Source: JAWLFY01 sp964462125
Lineage (GTDB): Bacteria > Planctomycetota > Planctomycetia > Pirellulales > Pirellulaceae
NCBI GenBank assembly: GCA_964462125.1
Contig: CAYWXT010000061.1
Location: 1-24,782 of the forward strand
Direction of reading: 5' to 3'
Length of the DNA: 24,782 nucleotides
Below are positions 1 to 8,579 of this stretch, in pieces. Under the pieces are notes generated by a model. It had not been told where the DNA came from. It ran no database searches and worked only from the letters and a program-made list of their open reading frames with translations. How positions within the stretch are numbered: the stretch's first letter is position 1; every line of letters starts with the position of its first letter. A program made the position numbers and the translations under genes.

Positions 1-291
1 CGCGAGCGGGGAAACATGGAGGTGGGGCAGCTCGTAGCCCACTATGCCCCCGCTCTGTACCAATGACAGGGGGGACAATGGCTCGAGACCGGGACGCAGC
101 ACCTTCCCCTCTATGTTGCCGACGCCCAGCCAGCTGCTTCTCTCGGGTCGGAAAGATGCCAACGCCATCACCACGCCCCGCGTTCGTCGCAGCTTCTCAT
201 GGCATCGTCGCACCAGCCACTCCAAGGGCTGGTCGGGCCGATCCTCGAGCACCTCGGCCGCGGTGCTCGCCGCCGCGTACGCGGCGATGTC
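1..291 (-). CDS. SpoIIE/RsbX-type protein serine phosphatase, fragment (both ends missing)
   Basis: On the minus strand a frame is open from about 291 to the window edge without a stop. Its protein reads like the middle of an RsbX/SpoIIE-family PP2C phosphatase: a run of alanines followed by EVLEDRPDQPLEWLVRRCHE, then TRGVVMALASF, then the WLGVGNIEGKVLR strand and GGIVGYELP. Family members dephosphorylate partner-switching regulators of stress sigma factors; that role is family knowledge, not shown here. The frame has strong GC3 bias, unlike the plus-strand reading of the same bases. Family members carry a GHG motif just before the alanine-rich segment, but here the sequence reads PHH because it has already become PPDK sequence. 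The 5' part is therefore lost at the junction near 283-291, and the 3' part lies beyond base 1. I am fairly sure of the family, less of the exact subgroup. Confidence 0.62.
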
Positions 292-2484
292 GTGATGGGG
301 ATGGAACACCACACCTTCGAGGTCGCTTTCGACAAGGTCAAAGCGAAATACAAGGCGAACCTGGATACCGAAGTCCCCGCCGAAGGACTGAAGATCCTCT
401 GCGAGGAATACAAGAAGGTCTACAAGAAACATACCGGCGAGGCGTTCCCGCAAGACCCGCTCGACCAGTTGGAACTGTCGATCCAGGCCGTCTTCAACTC
501 CTGGAATACCCCGCGGGCGGTCCGCTATCGCGAGATCGAAGGCATCCGTGGTTTGCTCGGTACCGCGGTCAACGTGCAGTCGATGGTCTATGGGAACATG
601 GGCGACGACTCGGGAACCGGCGTCGCCTTCACCCGCAACCCGAACACCGGCGAGAACAAGTTCTTCGGGGAGTTCCTGGTCAACGCCCAAGGGGAAGATG
701 TCGTTGCCGGCATCCGCACCCCGCAGCCGGTGGCCGAAATGCCCAAGTGGGATCGGGCCGCCCACAAGCAGCTGCTCGAGATCAAAAAGACGCTCGAAGA
801 ACATTACCAGGAGATGCAGGACATCGAGTTCACGATCGAACGCGGTGAACTGTTCATGCTGCAGACCCGGACCGGCAAGCGGACCGGGGTCGCGGCAGTC
901 AAGATCGCTTGCGACATGGTCAAGGAGAAACTGATCGATGAAAAGCAGGCGGTGCTCCGCGTCCCAGCGAACGACCTGACGCAGTTGCTGCTGCCGAGTT
1001 TCAAGCCGACCGCCCGCAACGCCGCCGACGTGCTCGCCCGTGGCCTCCCCGCCTCCCCAGGTGCCGCCGTCGGTAAGCTGGTGTTCAACGCCGAAAACGC
1101 CCGGGCACGGAGCGAGACGGGAGAGAAAGTCATCCTGGTCCGCAAAGAAACCAGCCCCGAAGATGTGGACGGGATGAACGCCGCGGCGGGGATCTTGACC
1201 AGTACCGGCGGGATGACCAGTCACGCCGCGGTCGTCGCCCGGGGCTGGGGAAAATGTTGCGTCGCCGGGGCCAGTGCGATCCAGATCGATGAGAAAGCGA
1301 AAAAGGTCCGCGTCGAAGGCCGCACCCTGGGAGTCAACGACACGATCAGTCTCGACGGAACGACCGGCGAAGTGATGTTGGGAGAGGTCGAGACCCAGGA
1401 GCCGAAGCTGTCCGGTGACTTTGCCAAGCTGATGCAGTGGGCCGACAAGTACCGGCGGCTCCGAGTCCGCACCAACGCCGATTCACCGGCCGACAGCAAA
1501 CGGGCCCGCGAATTCGGCGCCGAAGGCATCGGGCTCTGCCGCACCGAACATATGTTCTTTGAGTCCGACCGGATCCTGATCATGCGGGCGATGATCCTGG
1601 CCGACTCCGAAGACGATCGCCGCGCCGCACTCAAAAAATTGCTGCCGTTCCAGCGAAAAGACTTCGAAGGGATCTTCAAGGCGATGGACGACTTGCCCGT
1701 CACCGTGCGGCTGCTCGATCCCCCGCTCCATGAGTTCCTCCCCAACGACCCCAACTCCCAAAAACAGATGGCCGAGGAATTGGGGGTCAAGGCGGTCGAC
1801 GTCAAAAAGCGGGCCGCGGCGCTGCACGAATCCAACCCGATGCTCGGACATCGCGGCTGCCGACTCAGCGTCACCTATCCCGAAATCCTGGAGATGCAGG
1901 TGCGGGCGATCGTCGAAGCTGCGATCACCTGTGCCAAAAAGAAGATCACCGCCCGGCCGGAAATCATGATCCCGCTCGTGGGGACGCGCGAGGAACTCGA
2001 ACTGCTCCGCGGCAAGGTCGAGGCCACCATCGCGGCGACCAAGGAAGCCAAGAAGTTCGACGGAAAACTCGACATTCTGATCGGGACGATGATCGAGATC
2101 CCGCGAGCCGCCCTGACCGCCGACGAGATCGCCGAACATGCCGACTTCTTCAGCTTCGGCACCAATGACCTCACGCAATTGACCTTCGGCTACAGCCGCG
2201 ATGACGTGAACTCCTTCCTCCCCGATTACCTCAGCCAGGAACTGTTGCCTGTCGACCCCTTTCAGTCGCTCGACACCGTCGGGGTCGGCCAGCTTGTCGA
2301 AATGGGGGTCCAGAAAGGCCGCAGGACAAAGCGTGACTTGAAGGTCGGCATCTGCGGCGAGCATGGCGGTGACCCGGCGTCGATCGATTTCTGTGACGGT
2401 GCCGGCCTCGACTACGTCAGCTGCAGCCCGTTCCGGGTGCCGATCGCCCGCCTCGCCGCCGCCCAAGCGGCGCTCAGAAAATAA
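283..2484 (+). CDS. ppdK: Pyruvate, phosphate dikinase, 5'-truncated
   Basis: PPDK interconverts pyruvate, ATP and Pi with PEP, AMP and PPi, in the cytoplasm. Homology begins abruptly at GDVVMGMEHH (codon 283) and runs to a normal C-terminus, about 733 residues against roughly 870-900 for the family. Visible landmarks are the end of the ATP-grasp domain (GTGVAFTRNPNTGENKFFGE), the phosphohistidine loop GGMTSHAAVVARGWGKCCV, the PEP-binding barrel (GLCRTEHMFF, SFGTNDLTQLTFGYSRDD) and the catalytic CGEHGGDPASIDFC segment near the end. About 130 N-terminal residues, including the front of the nucleotide-binding domain, are absent. An in-frame ATG at 199 gives a longer frame, but residues 199-282 are antisense to the phosphatase fragment and match nothing in PPDK, so I reject that start. 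No promoter can be assigned. The product as drawn could not bind ATP normally. Confidence 0.93.
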   Translation, partial: GDVVMGMEHHTFEVAFDKVKAKYKANLDTEVPAEGLKILCEEYKKVYKKHTGEAFPQDPLDQLELSIQAVFNSWNTPRAVRYREIEGIRGLLGTAVNVQSMVYGNMGDDSGTGVAFTRNPNTGENKFFGEFLVNAQGEDVVAGIRTPQPVAEMPKWDRAAHKQLLEIKKTLEEHYQEMQDIEFTIERGELFMLQTRTGKRTGVAAVKIACDMVKEKLIDEKQAVLRVPANDLTQLLLPSFKPTARNAADVLARGLPASPGAAVGKLVFNAENARARSETGEKVILVRKETSPEDVDGMNAAAGILTSTGGMTSHAAVVARGWGKCCVAGASAIQIDEKAKKVRVEGRTLGVNDTISLDGTTGEVMLGEVETQEPKLSGDFAKLMQWADKYRRLRVRTNADSPADSKRAREFGAEGIGLCRTEHMFFESDRILIMRAMILADSEDDRRAALKKLLPFQRKDFEGIFKAMDDLPVTVRLLDPPLHEFLPNDPNSQKQMAEELGVKAVDVKKRAAALHESNPMLGHRGCRLSVTYPEILEMQVRAIVEAAITCAKKKITARPEIMIPLVGTREELELLRGKVEATIAATKEAKKFDGKLDILIGTMIEIPRAALTADEIAEHADFFSFGTNDLTQLTFGYSRDDVNSFLPDYLSQELLPVDPFQSLDTVGVGQLVEMGVQKGRRTKRDLKVGICGEHGGDPASIDFCDGAGLDYVSCSPFRVPIARLAAAQAALRK

Positions 2485-2499
2485 CCACCAGGAGCGACG

Positions 2500-2838
2500 A
2501 TGAGTGACCTACACGCAAAGTACAACGACGTCGAGAAGCTGATCGACCAGGAGCGGTACGAAGAGGCGATCGCAGGATTGAAGGAGATCGTCGCCGAAGA
2601 CGATTCGTTCGTCCTCGCCCACCTCGCCCTGGCACGGGCCTATACCAAGACCACCCAACATGAACCGGCGATCGAGCACGCCGAAAAAGCGTGCCAGCTG
2701 GAACCCAGCGATCCCTTCAACTTCACCGCCCTGAGCGTCACCTACCAGCGCGCCTGGGCCGGGACGCAGGACCAGGAGTACATCGCCAAGGCCGAAGACG
2801 CGATGGCCCGCGCCCAACAGGTCCAAGCTCAGCAGTAG
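2500..2838 (+). CDS. Small tetratricopeptide (TPR) repeat protein
   Basis: This 112-residue soluble protein has no signal peptide or membrane segment. It is built of helix pairs of TPR type: residues about 8-33 (ERYEEAIAGLKEIVAEDDSF), 37-70 (HLALARAYTKTTQHEPAIEHAEKA, with the typical A-x-A-Y spacing) and 71-106, where the last repeat carries a short insertion. TPR proteins act as protein-protein scaffolds; a partner cannot be named. A good Shine-Dalgarno sequence (AGGAGCG) lies about 5-8 nt before the ATG and only 15 nt separate it from the ppdK stop, so the two genes are probably cotranscribed. The next gene is convergent, with 83 nt between them and no convincing terminator seen. Confidence 0.82.
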   Translation: MSDLHAKYNDVEKLIDQERYEEAIAGLKEIVAEDDSFVLAHLALARAYTKTTQHEPAIEHAEKACQLEPSDPFNFTALSVTYQRAWAGTQDQEYIAKAEDAMARAQQVQAQQ

Positions 2839-2921
2839 CGACTCCGTTTCGGCGAGGGCGAAAGTACATCCGTCCCGCCGGGGGCGGATCGTGGCGATGC
2901 CGGAACGCTCTCCGCTGCCGA

Positions 2922-3281
2922 TCACGACGAACGGCGCCAAAGGATGCCATAGATCGTCGCATTGATGGCAATCACGCCAATCCCCATCGCGATCGACAGC
3001 GACATGGTCAGCTGTTCCGGATACAGCAAGGGCAGCAGGTAGTGCTCGATGAATCCTGCTTCGTATCCCTCTTGACCGGCTCGACGCCGCAGCCAGTTCT
3101 CCAGCGGCGTCAAGGGGCAAGTCCATCCGAACAAGGAGATCACGGCGCCCCAAATCGCCGCCGGAAGATGGATCCACGCCACCGATCCCCACCGGCAGGC
3201 GAGCAACCCGCCGAGCCCCACGAACAGGACGAACAGCAGGTGCAGGACCAGCACGACATTTGCCAATAGGCCGTAAATCAT
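2922..3281 (-). CDS. DUF2784 family membrane protein
   Basis: This is a 119-residue integral membrane protein of unknown function. The DUF2784 signature is clear: MIYGLLANVVLVLHLLFVLF at the start, a second hydrophobic stretch (HLPAAIWGAVISLFGW), the conserved CPLTPLENWLRRRAG, then GFIEHYLLPLLYP, and a final membrane helix ending in NATIYGILWRR. About four membrane segments are predicted by eye. The frame is open upstream to an ATG at 3419, but those 46 extra residues are arginine- and cysteine-rich without family character, so I place the start at the ATG at 3281, where DUF2784 proteins begin. There is no clear Shine-Dalgarno. The gene converges on the TPR gene and diverges from the PSD1 gene. 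Function is unknown. Confidence 0.85.
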   Translation of the reverse strand: MIYGLLANVVLVLHLLFVLFVGLGGLLACRWGSVAWIHLPAAIWGAVISLFGWTCPLTPLENWLRRRAGQEGYEAGFIEHYLLPLLYPEQLTMSLSIAMGIGVIAINATIYGILWRRSS

Positions 3282-3489
3282 GGCATCAGGGAATCGTCGT
3301 CTTGAGTCGCGATCACACTGTCGGGCCTGGCAAAGACAGCGTTCACGTCCAACTCGATCAAGGCGCCACCAATTGGTCACCAACGGTCGCGACACGCTGC
3401 ACAAGCATAAAATACGCAAAGAGAGAGCGTACCATACGGATCGTCCTCATTCAGACCCTCAGAGCACTCCCTGTGGGAAGGGGGTTTGA

Positions 3490-3518
3490 TTGCTGACCGC
3501 TGGGGAGACGCGTATACT
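3490..3518 (+). promoter_or_regulatory. Possible promoter for the PSD1/DUF1501 pair
   Basis: The 373-nt gap between the divergent DUF2784 and PSD1 genes holds no credible gene. The best promoter-like pair is TTGCTG (3490-3495), a 17-nt spacer and TATACT (3513-3518), about 137 nt before the PSD1 start. The -35 box is weak (three of six matches), so this is a suggestion only. A C-rich run follows at about 3537-3550. Nothing else was recognised in the gap. Confidence 0.3.
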
Positions 3519-3654
3519 GCAGACCCCGCATTCAACCCCCCCCCTCGGCCCCTCCTTCTGCCTCGCGATATGTCAGGCAAATTGGTTGCCCGTAAAACAC
3601 GTCCTTGTCGATGTCGTCGAGATCGCAGTGGTTCCCGCCCGTTGGTCAGTCCCG

Positions 3655-6600
3655 ATGTTCGTACGCATCTTCACCATTTCTTACACCTGGCTTGTGGTCG
3701 GCAGTCTTCTTTGCTTGGGACTGTTGGTTCGCAACGACGTTGCCTCCGCCGACGACTCGTCGGCGGAACCATCCGAGACGCTGACGTTCGAACAGCACAT
3801 CTGGCCGATCCTGCGTGCGCATTGCTTCGATTGCCATGGCGCGACCGAGGAGATGAAAGGCTCACTGGATCTCCGCCAGGTGCGCCGGATGACCGAGGGG
3901 GGCAACCGCGGGCCGGCGATCGAAGTGGGTGACGCCGAGGCGAGCCTGCTCGTGCAGCGGATCGAGCACGGCGAGATGCCGCCCGGCGAGGGAGAAGTCT
4001 CCGCCGAGGAGTTGACGACGCTGCGACGGTGGATCGCCAGTGGGGCGGAGACCAAGCGGACCGAACCCGAATCGATCGGTCCCGGCTTAGGGATCATGCC
4101 CGAGGAACGAGAACATTGGGCGTACCAGCCGATTCGACGTCCAGATGTCCCGGCGCGAGAATCGCTGCCGCCGGAGCGCCGCGCACGAACGCCGATCGAT
4201 GCGTTGCTCATTTCCAGCGGCCCGGGCGAACCGTTTGCACCCGATGCCGACCGGCGAACGCTGGTGATGCGCGCCTCGTTGACGCTAACCGGACTGCCAC
4301 CCTCCTATGAACAGGTTGAACGGTGGCGGTCCGACCCGCGCGACGACTGGTTCGATCGACTGCTCGACGAGTTGCTCGAATCGCCGCACTACGGGGAACG
4401 CTGGGGGCGGCACTGGTTGGACGTCGCCGGCTATGCCGACTCCGAAGGCTATACGGTCCAGGACGCCGTCCGGCCTTGGGCTTGGCGATACCGTGATTGG
4501 GTCATCGGCGCGCTGAACGAAGACAAGCCGCTGGACCAGTTCATCACCGAGCAACTTGCGGGGGACGAATTGGCGGGAGCGAAGTCGGGAGATTGGACGT
4601 CCGAGCAGATCGATTTGTTGACCGCCACCGGGTACCTGCGAATGGCAGCCGATGGCACCGCCAGCGAGAACAACGCGGAAGCTCGCAATCAAACGATCGC
4701 CGACACGCTGCAGATTGTCGGCACTTCCCTGTTGGGTTTGAGCGTTCAGTGCGCCCAGTGTCACGACCACCGCTACGATCCGATTCTGCATACCGATTAC
4801 TTCGCCCTCCGCGCCGTGTTTGAACCCGCGCTCGATTGGCAGGCTTGGAAGCCTCCCGCGGCGCGCCAAGTGTCCCTCTACACCGAAGCCGACCGCGCGC
4901 AGGCTGCCGAGGTCGAGGCCGAGGCACAAGCGGTTAGCAAGGAAAAGGCAGAGAAGCAAGCTGAGTACATGCAGCAGGCGCTGGAGAACGAACTCGAAAA
5001 ATACGACCAGCCGCTGAGAGACAACCTGCAGGCGGCCTACCAGACGTCGGCCGAGGAGCGGACCGACGAGCAGCAGGCGTGGTTGGACGCGCACCCGAGT
5101 GTCAACATCACCCCGGGGGTCTTGTACCAGTATTTGCCGGAGTCGGCCGAGGAACTGAAAACGTACGACAAGCGAATCGCCGAAATCCGCGCAAAGAAAC
5201 CGCCCGAACCATTCGTCCGCGCGTTGCTCGAGCCGTCCGGGCACGCACCGGAAACGAAGTTGTTCCATCGTGGTGATCACCAACAGCCCAAGCAAACCGT
5301 GCTGCCGGCGGCGCCGACGGTGGCGGTGCCCGAAGGCGAACGGGTCGAGTTTCCCATCAATGACGATGATTTGCCGACGACCGGACGACGGTTGGCCTTC
5401 GCCCGCTGGCTGGCCTCATCGGAAAACCCGCTGACTCCACGCGTGATCGTCAATCGTGTCTGGATGCACCATTTCGGCCAGGGACTGGTCGCCACGCCGG
5501 CCGACTTCGGCAAACTCGGGGCCACGCCGACACACCCGGAACTTTTGGACTGGCTGGCTGATGAGTTCGTCCGCCAGGGCTGGAGCTTGAAGAAACTGCA
5601 CCGCTTGATCATGCGATCGACCCGCTGGCAGCAGAGACGCGGTGGTTTGGAATCGGCAACGCAAAGGGTGCCCACCGATTTGCTCCGTTTGGAGGCGGAG
5701 GCGATTCGCGACCGAGTGTTGGCGGTCACCGGGCAACTGGACCCTCAGCTGTTCGGCCCGCCGTTGGGGATCGCGGAAGACGACACGGGACAGGTCGTCG
5801 TCGACGGCGACCAGACGCGCCGCAGCCTCTATGTCCAGACGCGGCGGAGCCGCCCCGTGGCAATGCTGCAAGCGTTCGACGCCCCGGTGATGGAAACGAA
5901 CTGTGTGATCCGACCCAGCTCGACCGTCGCGACCCAATCGCTGATGCTGCTCAACGGGAAGTTCATCCTCGACCAAGCGACCAAGTTGGCTGAGCGGGCC
6001 ACCGCCGAGGCTCCTTCGTTGCCCCAGCGGTACGTCGGCCACCGGAGTGACCTTCCCGAGCGACCCGCATCGGATTGGCAGTACGGATACGGGGCATTTG
6101 ACGAACAAACCGAGCGGACGGGCGACTTCACGCCGCTCGAACACTGGACCGGCTCGCAGTGGCAGGCTGGCCCCGAATTGCCCGACCCGCAACGGGGCTG
6201 GGTCTTGCTCAACGCACAGGGCGGGCATCCCGATGCCGCTCCGCGGGCGGTGATCCGCCGCTGGACGGCGACGGCCGATGGCGTTGTGTCGATTCGCGGC
6301 CAACTGTCGCACGGCTCTTCCAACGGCGATGGCGTCCGCGGACGTGTCGTCTCCAGCCGATCGGGTGAAGCCGGCCAATGGCGGGTACACAACGACGCGA
6401 GCGACACCATCGTCGATGCGCTGGAGGTCGTCGCCGACGACACGATCGACCTGATTACCGACTGTCGCCAGAATCACACGTCGGATTCGTTCCACTGGCC
6501 GGTCTCCGTCACGCTCAGTACTGGCGATGGCGACTCGCGCAGCATGGACTCGGTCGACCAATTTCAAGGGCCCATCGAATCGTATCAACCACTGCCGGCG

Positions 6601-6807
6601 CGAATCGTACAGGCTTGGCGATTGGCCTTCAGCCGTGACCCCGACATCGAGGAGTTTGAGCTGGCGATTCGCTTTGTTGCTCGGCAACTGGAAACGATGC
6701 ATGCCGATCCGGAGGCGATTCCCTCGGGCAGGACCGCTGCCCAGCAGGCGCTGACCAACCTTTGCCAGACGCTGATGAGTTCCAATGAATTTCTTTACGT
6801 CGAATGA
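3655..6807 (+). CDS. Secreted PSCyt1-PSCyt2-PSD1 cytochrome-type protein (DUF1549/DUF1553)
   Basis: This is a large planctomycete surface or periplasmic protein of about 1050 residues. A signal peptide (MFVRIFTISY then a leucine/valine-rich core) ends near residue 32. PSCyt1 follows with a heme-binding site CFDCH (C57, C60, H61) and EMPPGEG. PSCyt2/DUF1549 has a second CxxCH-type site, CAQCH (C366, C369, H370). A charged coiled-coil-like segment lies at about 418-460. PSD1/DUF1553 begins near residue 560 (GRRLAFARWLASSENPLTPR) and ends in the typical SSNEFLYVE. A stretch of about 185 residues (about 793-978), rich in beta strands, interrupts PSD1 before its last helices. I start at ATG 3655 because the longer frame from 3490 adds 55 residues in front of the signal peptide. 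It is paired with the DUF1501 gene 12 nt downstream. The reaction is not established; a role in polysaccharide breakdown has been proposed for such pairs. Confidence 0.92.
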   Translation: MFVRIFTISYTWLVVGSLLCLGLLVRNDVASADDSSAEPSETLTFEQHIWPILRAHCFDCHGATEEMKGSLDLRQVRRMTEGGNRGPAIEVGDAEASLLVQRIEHGEMPPGEGEVSAEELTTLRRWIASGAETKRTEPESIGPGLGIMPEEREHWAYQPIRRPDVPARESLPPERRARTPIDALLISSGPGEPFAPDADRRTLVMRASLTLTGLPPSYEQVERWRSDPRDDWFDRLLDELLESPHYGERWGRHWLDVAGYADSEGYTVQDAVRPWAWRYRDWVIGALNEDKPLDQFITEQLAGDELAGAKSGDWTSEQIDLLTATGYLRMAADGTASENNAEARNQTIADTLQIVGTSLLGLSVQCAQCHDHRYDPILHTDYFALRAVFEPALDWQAWKPPAARQVSLYTEADRAQAAEVEAEAQAVSKEKAEKQAEYMQQALENELEKYDQPLRDNLQAAYQTSAEERTDEQQAWLDAHPSVNITPGVLYQYLPESAEELKTYDKRIAEIRAKKPPEPFVRALLEPSGHAPETKLFHRGDHQQPKQTVLPAAPTVAVPEGERVEFPINDDDLPTTGRRLAFARWLASSENPLTPRVIVNRVWMHHFGQGLVATPADFGKLGATPTHPELLDWLADEFVRQGWSLKKLHRLIMRSTRWQQRRGGLESATQRVPTDLLRLEAEAIRDRVLAVTGQLDPQLFGPPLGIAEDDTGQVVVDGDQTRRSLYVQTRRSRPVAMLQAFDAPVMETNCVIRPSSTVATQSLMLLNGKFILDQATKLAERATAEAPSLPQRYVGHRSDLPERPASDWQYGYGAFDEQTERTGDFTPLEHWTGSQWQAGPELPDPQRGWVLLNAQGGHPDAAPRAVIRRWTATADGVVSIRGQLSHGSSNGDGVRGRVVSSRSGEAGQWRVHNDASDTIVDALEVVADDTIDLITDCRQNHTSDSFHWPVSVTLSTGDGDSRSMDSVDQFQGPIESYQPLPARIVQAWRLAFSRDPDIEEFELAIRFVARQLETMHADPEAIPSGRTAAQQALTNLCQTLMSSNEFLYVE

Positions 6808-6819
6808 GGCGAGCCCCCG

Positions 6820-8283
6820 ATGACCCATCCTTCCACCGTTGCTGCCGATCGCGAGCATCGTCGGGCATTCCTGCGCGATGGATCACTCGGGGTCGGATCG
6901 CTCGCTCTGGCATGGCTGTTGCAACAAGAACCGCTGGCGGCGAATCCCAAGACCGTCCCCATGGCGCCGCCGTCGTTCGACCTGACGCCCAAAGCACCCC
7001 ACTTCGCCCCCCGGGCCAAGGCGATGATCTCGCTGTTTCAACACGGCGGCCCATCGCACATGGATTTGACCGATCCCAAACCGGAGCTCAACAAACGCGA
7101 CGGCACCGATTATCCCGGCGATATCGCGTACAGCTTTGTCAACGAAGCCAGCAAGAAGGTGATGGGGACGCGGTGGAAGTTCGCCAAACAGGGCGAGTGC
7201 GGCATGGAGCTTTCGGAACTATTGCCCGAGACCGCGGGAATTGCGGACGACATCTGCTTGATCCGCAGCATGAACACCGGAGCCAATGGGCATGAGGTTT
7301 CGATTCGTTACTTCCACGGCGGCATCCCCGGTGTGTTGGGGCGTCCCCATTTCGCTTCATGGTTGCTCTATGGCCTCGGATCGGAAACGCAGGACCTGCC
7401 TGCCTACATGGTGTTGACCGATCCCGGCGGGCACCCGGTCGACGGGGTGAATAACTGGTCCAGCGGCTTCATGCCGCCGCTGTTCCAGGGCACCGTGATC
7501 CGGCCGCAGGAGCCAAGGATTTTGAACCTCGACGCGCCGCCGCACCTGCATGGGGAACCGCAACGCCACAACCTGGAATTGCTGCAATCGCTCAATCGTC
7601 GACATGCCGACCGGTTTCCAGGGCAGAGCGATTTGCAGGCGCGGATCGCCAGTTATGAACTGGCCGCCCGGATGCAAACCGCCGCCCGTGAAGCCTTGGA
7701 CATCTCGCAGGAATCTCAGGCGACACACGCCATGTACGGCTTGGATGATGACGTGACCCGAGACTATGGAACACGCTGTTTGATCGCCCGCCGCTTGGTC
7801 GAACGGGGAGTCCGATTCGTGCAACTCTTTCTCGCCGGCCAGCCCTGGGACAATCACAGCAACCTCGGCACCGCACTCCCAGCGATCTGTCGACGTACCG
7901 ACAAACCCGCCGCGGCGCTGGTCAAGGACTTGAAACAACGAGGAATGCTCGACGAGGTGATCGTCCACTGGGGAGGCGAAATCGGGCGGTTGCCCGTCAC
8001 GCAGAACCAGGGCGCTCCCGAAAAGCATGGCCGTGACCACAACGGCCAAGGGTTCAGCATGTGGGTCGCTGGCGGGGGATTCCGCGGCGGGATGATTCAT
8101 GGGGCAACCGATGACTTTGGTCACCACGCGGTGGAGGATGTCGTCACACCGAACGATTACCAAGCAACCTTGATGCACCTGTTCGGGATCGACACCGAGC
8201 AATTGACCTTTCACCACAACGGCCAACAGCAGATCGCCACCGCAGGCCGACCAGCTCGCCTCGTGGACGAGATCCTCCATTGA
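6820..8283 (+). CDS. DUF1501 protein with Tat signal
   Basis: This 487-residue protein begins with a twin-arginine export signal (R14-R15 in RRAFLRDGSL followed by a hydrophobic segment to about residue 34), so it should be folded before export. DUF1501 is an alkaline-phosphatase/sulfatase-like fold family, usually found next to PSD1 genes in planctomycetes. Typical segments are FQHGGPSHMDLTDPKPELNK, the SMNTGANGHE region, VFVQLF-like RFVQLFLAG followed by WDNHSNL, the metal-site-like HWGGEIGRLP, GRDHNGQGFSMWVAGGG, and the terminal DYQATLMHLFGID. Length is normal for the family. It lies 12 nt behind the PSD1 gene and is almost certainly cotranscribed and functionally linked with it. Substrate unknown. 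I am sure of the family, not of an enzymatic activity. Confidence 0.93.
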   Translation: MTHPSTVAADREHRRAFLRDGSLGVGSLALAWLLQQEPLAANPKTVPMAPPSFDLTPKAPHFAPRAKAMISLFQHGGPSHMDLTDPKPELNKRDGTDYPGDIAYSFVNEASKKVMGTRWKFAKQGECGMELSELLPETAGIADDICLIRSMNTGANGHEVSIRYFHGGIPGVLGRPHFASWLLYGLGSETQDLPAYMVLTDPGGHPVDGVNNWSSGFMPPLFQGTVIRPQEPRILNLDAPPHLHGEPQRHNLELLQSLNRRHADRFPGQSDLQARIASYELAARMQTAAREALDISQESQATHAMYGLDDDVTRDYGTRCLIARRLVERGVRFVQLFLAGQPWDNHSNLGTALPAICRRTDKPAAALVKDLKQRGMLDEVIVHWGGEIGRLPVTQNQGAPEKHGRDHNGQGFSMWVAGGGFRGGMIHGATDDFGHHAVEDVVTPNDYQATLMHLFGIDTEQLTFHHNGQQQIATAGRPARLVDEILH

Positions 8284-8326
8284 TCATCCCGTTCGTTGAT
8301 GACGCACCGATGAACGCCCCAATACC

Positions 8327-8532
8327 CTCTGGATCTATGCCGAAGACACCTCGCCCTGGACACCGATCGCAACCTCGGTTCGCTCGCGGTGCGAATCCGG
8401 TCGACAGCGGCGGTGCAGGTCGAGTGGAAGGCCCGTCCCGTGGGATCCGAGCTCCGGCGGATCGGCGAGCCGGTGCAGGTGGCCGCGGCCGATGAGTTCA
8501 CCGCGGTCACGTTCCCGCTGGCTGAAGATTAA
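8327..8532 (+). pseudogene. Remnant of an unidentified gene (C-terminal piece)
   Basis: Between the DUF1501 stop and the aldehyde dehydrogenase stop lie 296 nt with no intact gene. From 8365 a frame with strong GC3 bias encodes 55 protein-like residues (starting DRNLGSLAVRIRSTAAVQVE, ending TAVTFPLAED) and ends at TAA 8530-8532. It has no plausible start: an in-frame TGA lies upstream, at about 8311. Just before it, in another frame from 8327, the sequence reads LWIYAEDTSPWTP, which would join well with DRNLGSL after a frameshift near 8360. I take this as the tail of a decayed gene, possibly once the third member of the PSD1/DUF1501 operon. The family was not recognised. Confidence 0.38.
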
Positions 8533-8579
8533 GGCTGGGGTCGAGTGATCGGCGGAGTCCAAGGGAGTGTGTGGGGGAG

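Noticed and set aside
199..282. ATG at 199 as the start of PPDK
   Set aside because: The 28 residues before GDVVMG are the antisense of the phosphatase fragment and match no PPDK N-terminus.
1483..2466. 327-codon minus-strand open frame
   Set aside because: Shadow of ppdK. The plus-strand frame has clear PPDK motifs and the antisense frame has none.
3490..3654. Upstream ATG of the PSD1 frame
   Set aside because: It would place 55 residues before an evident signal peptide that begins at ATG 3655.
4916..5035. Possible amino-acid repeat in the PSD1 protein (runs of A, E, K, Q)
   Set aside because: Irregular coiled-coil-like composition, with no repeating unit found.
5416..6858. 480-codon minus-strand open frame
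   Set aside because: Shadow of the PSD1 gene, produced by GC-rich third positions. No recognisable domain.
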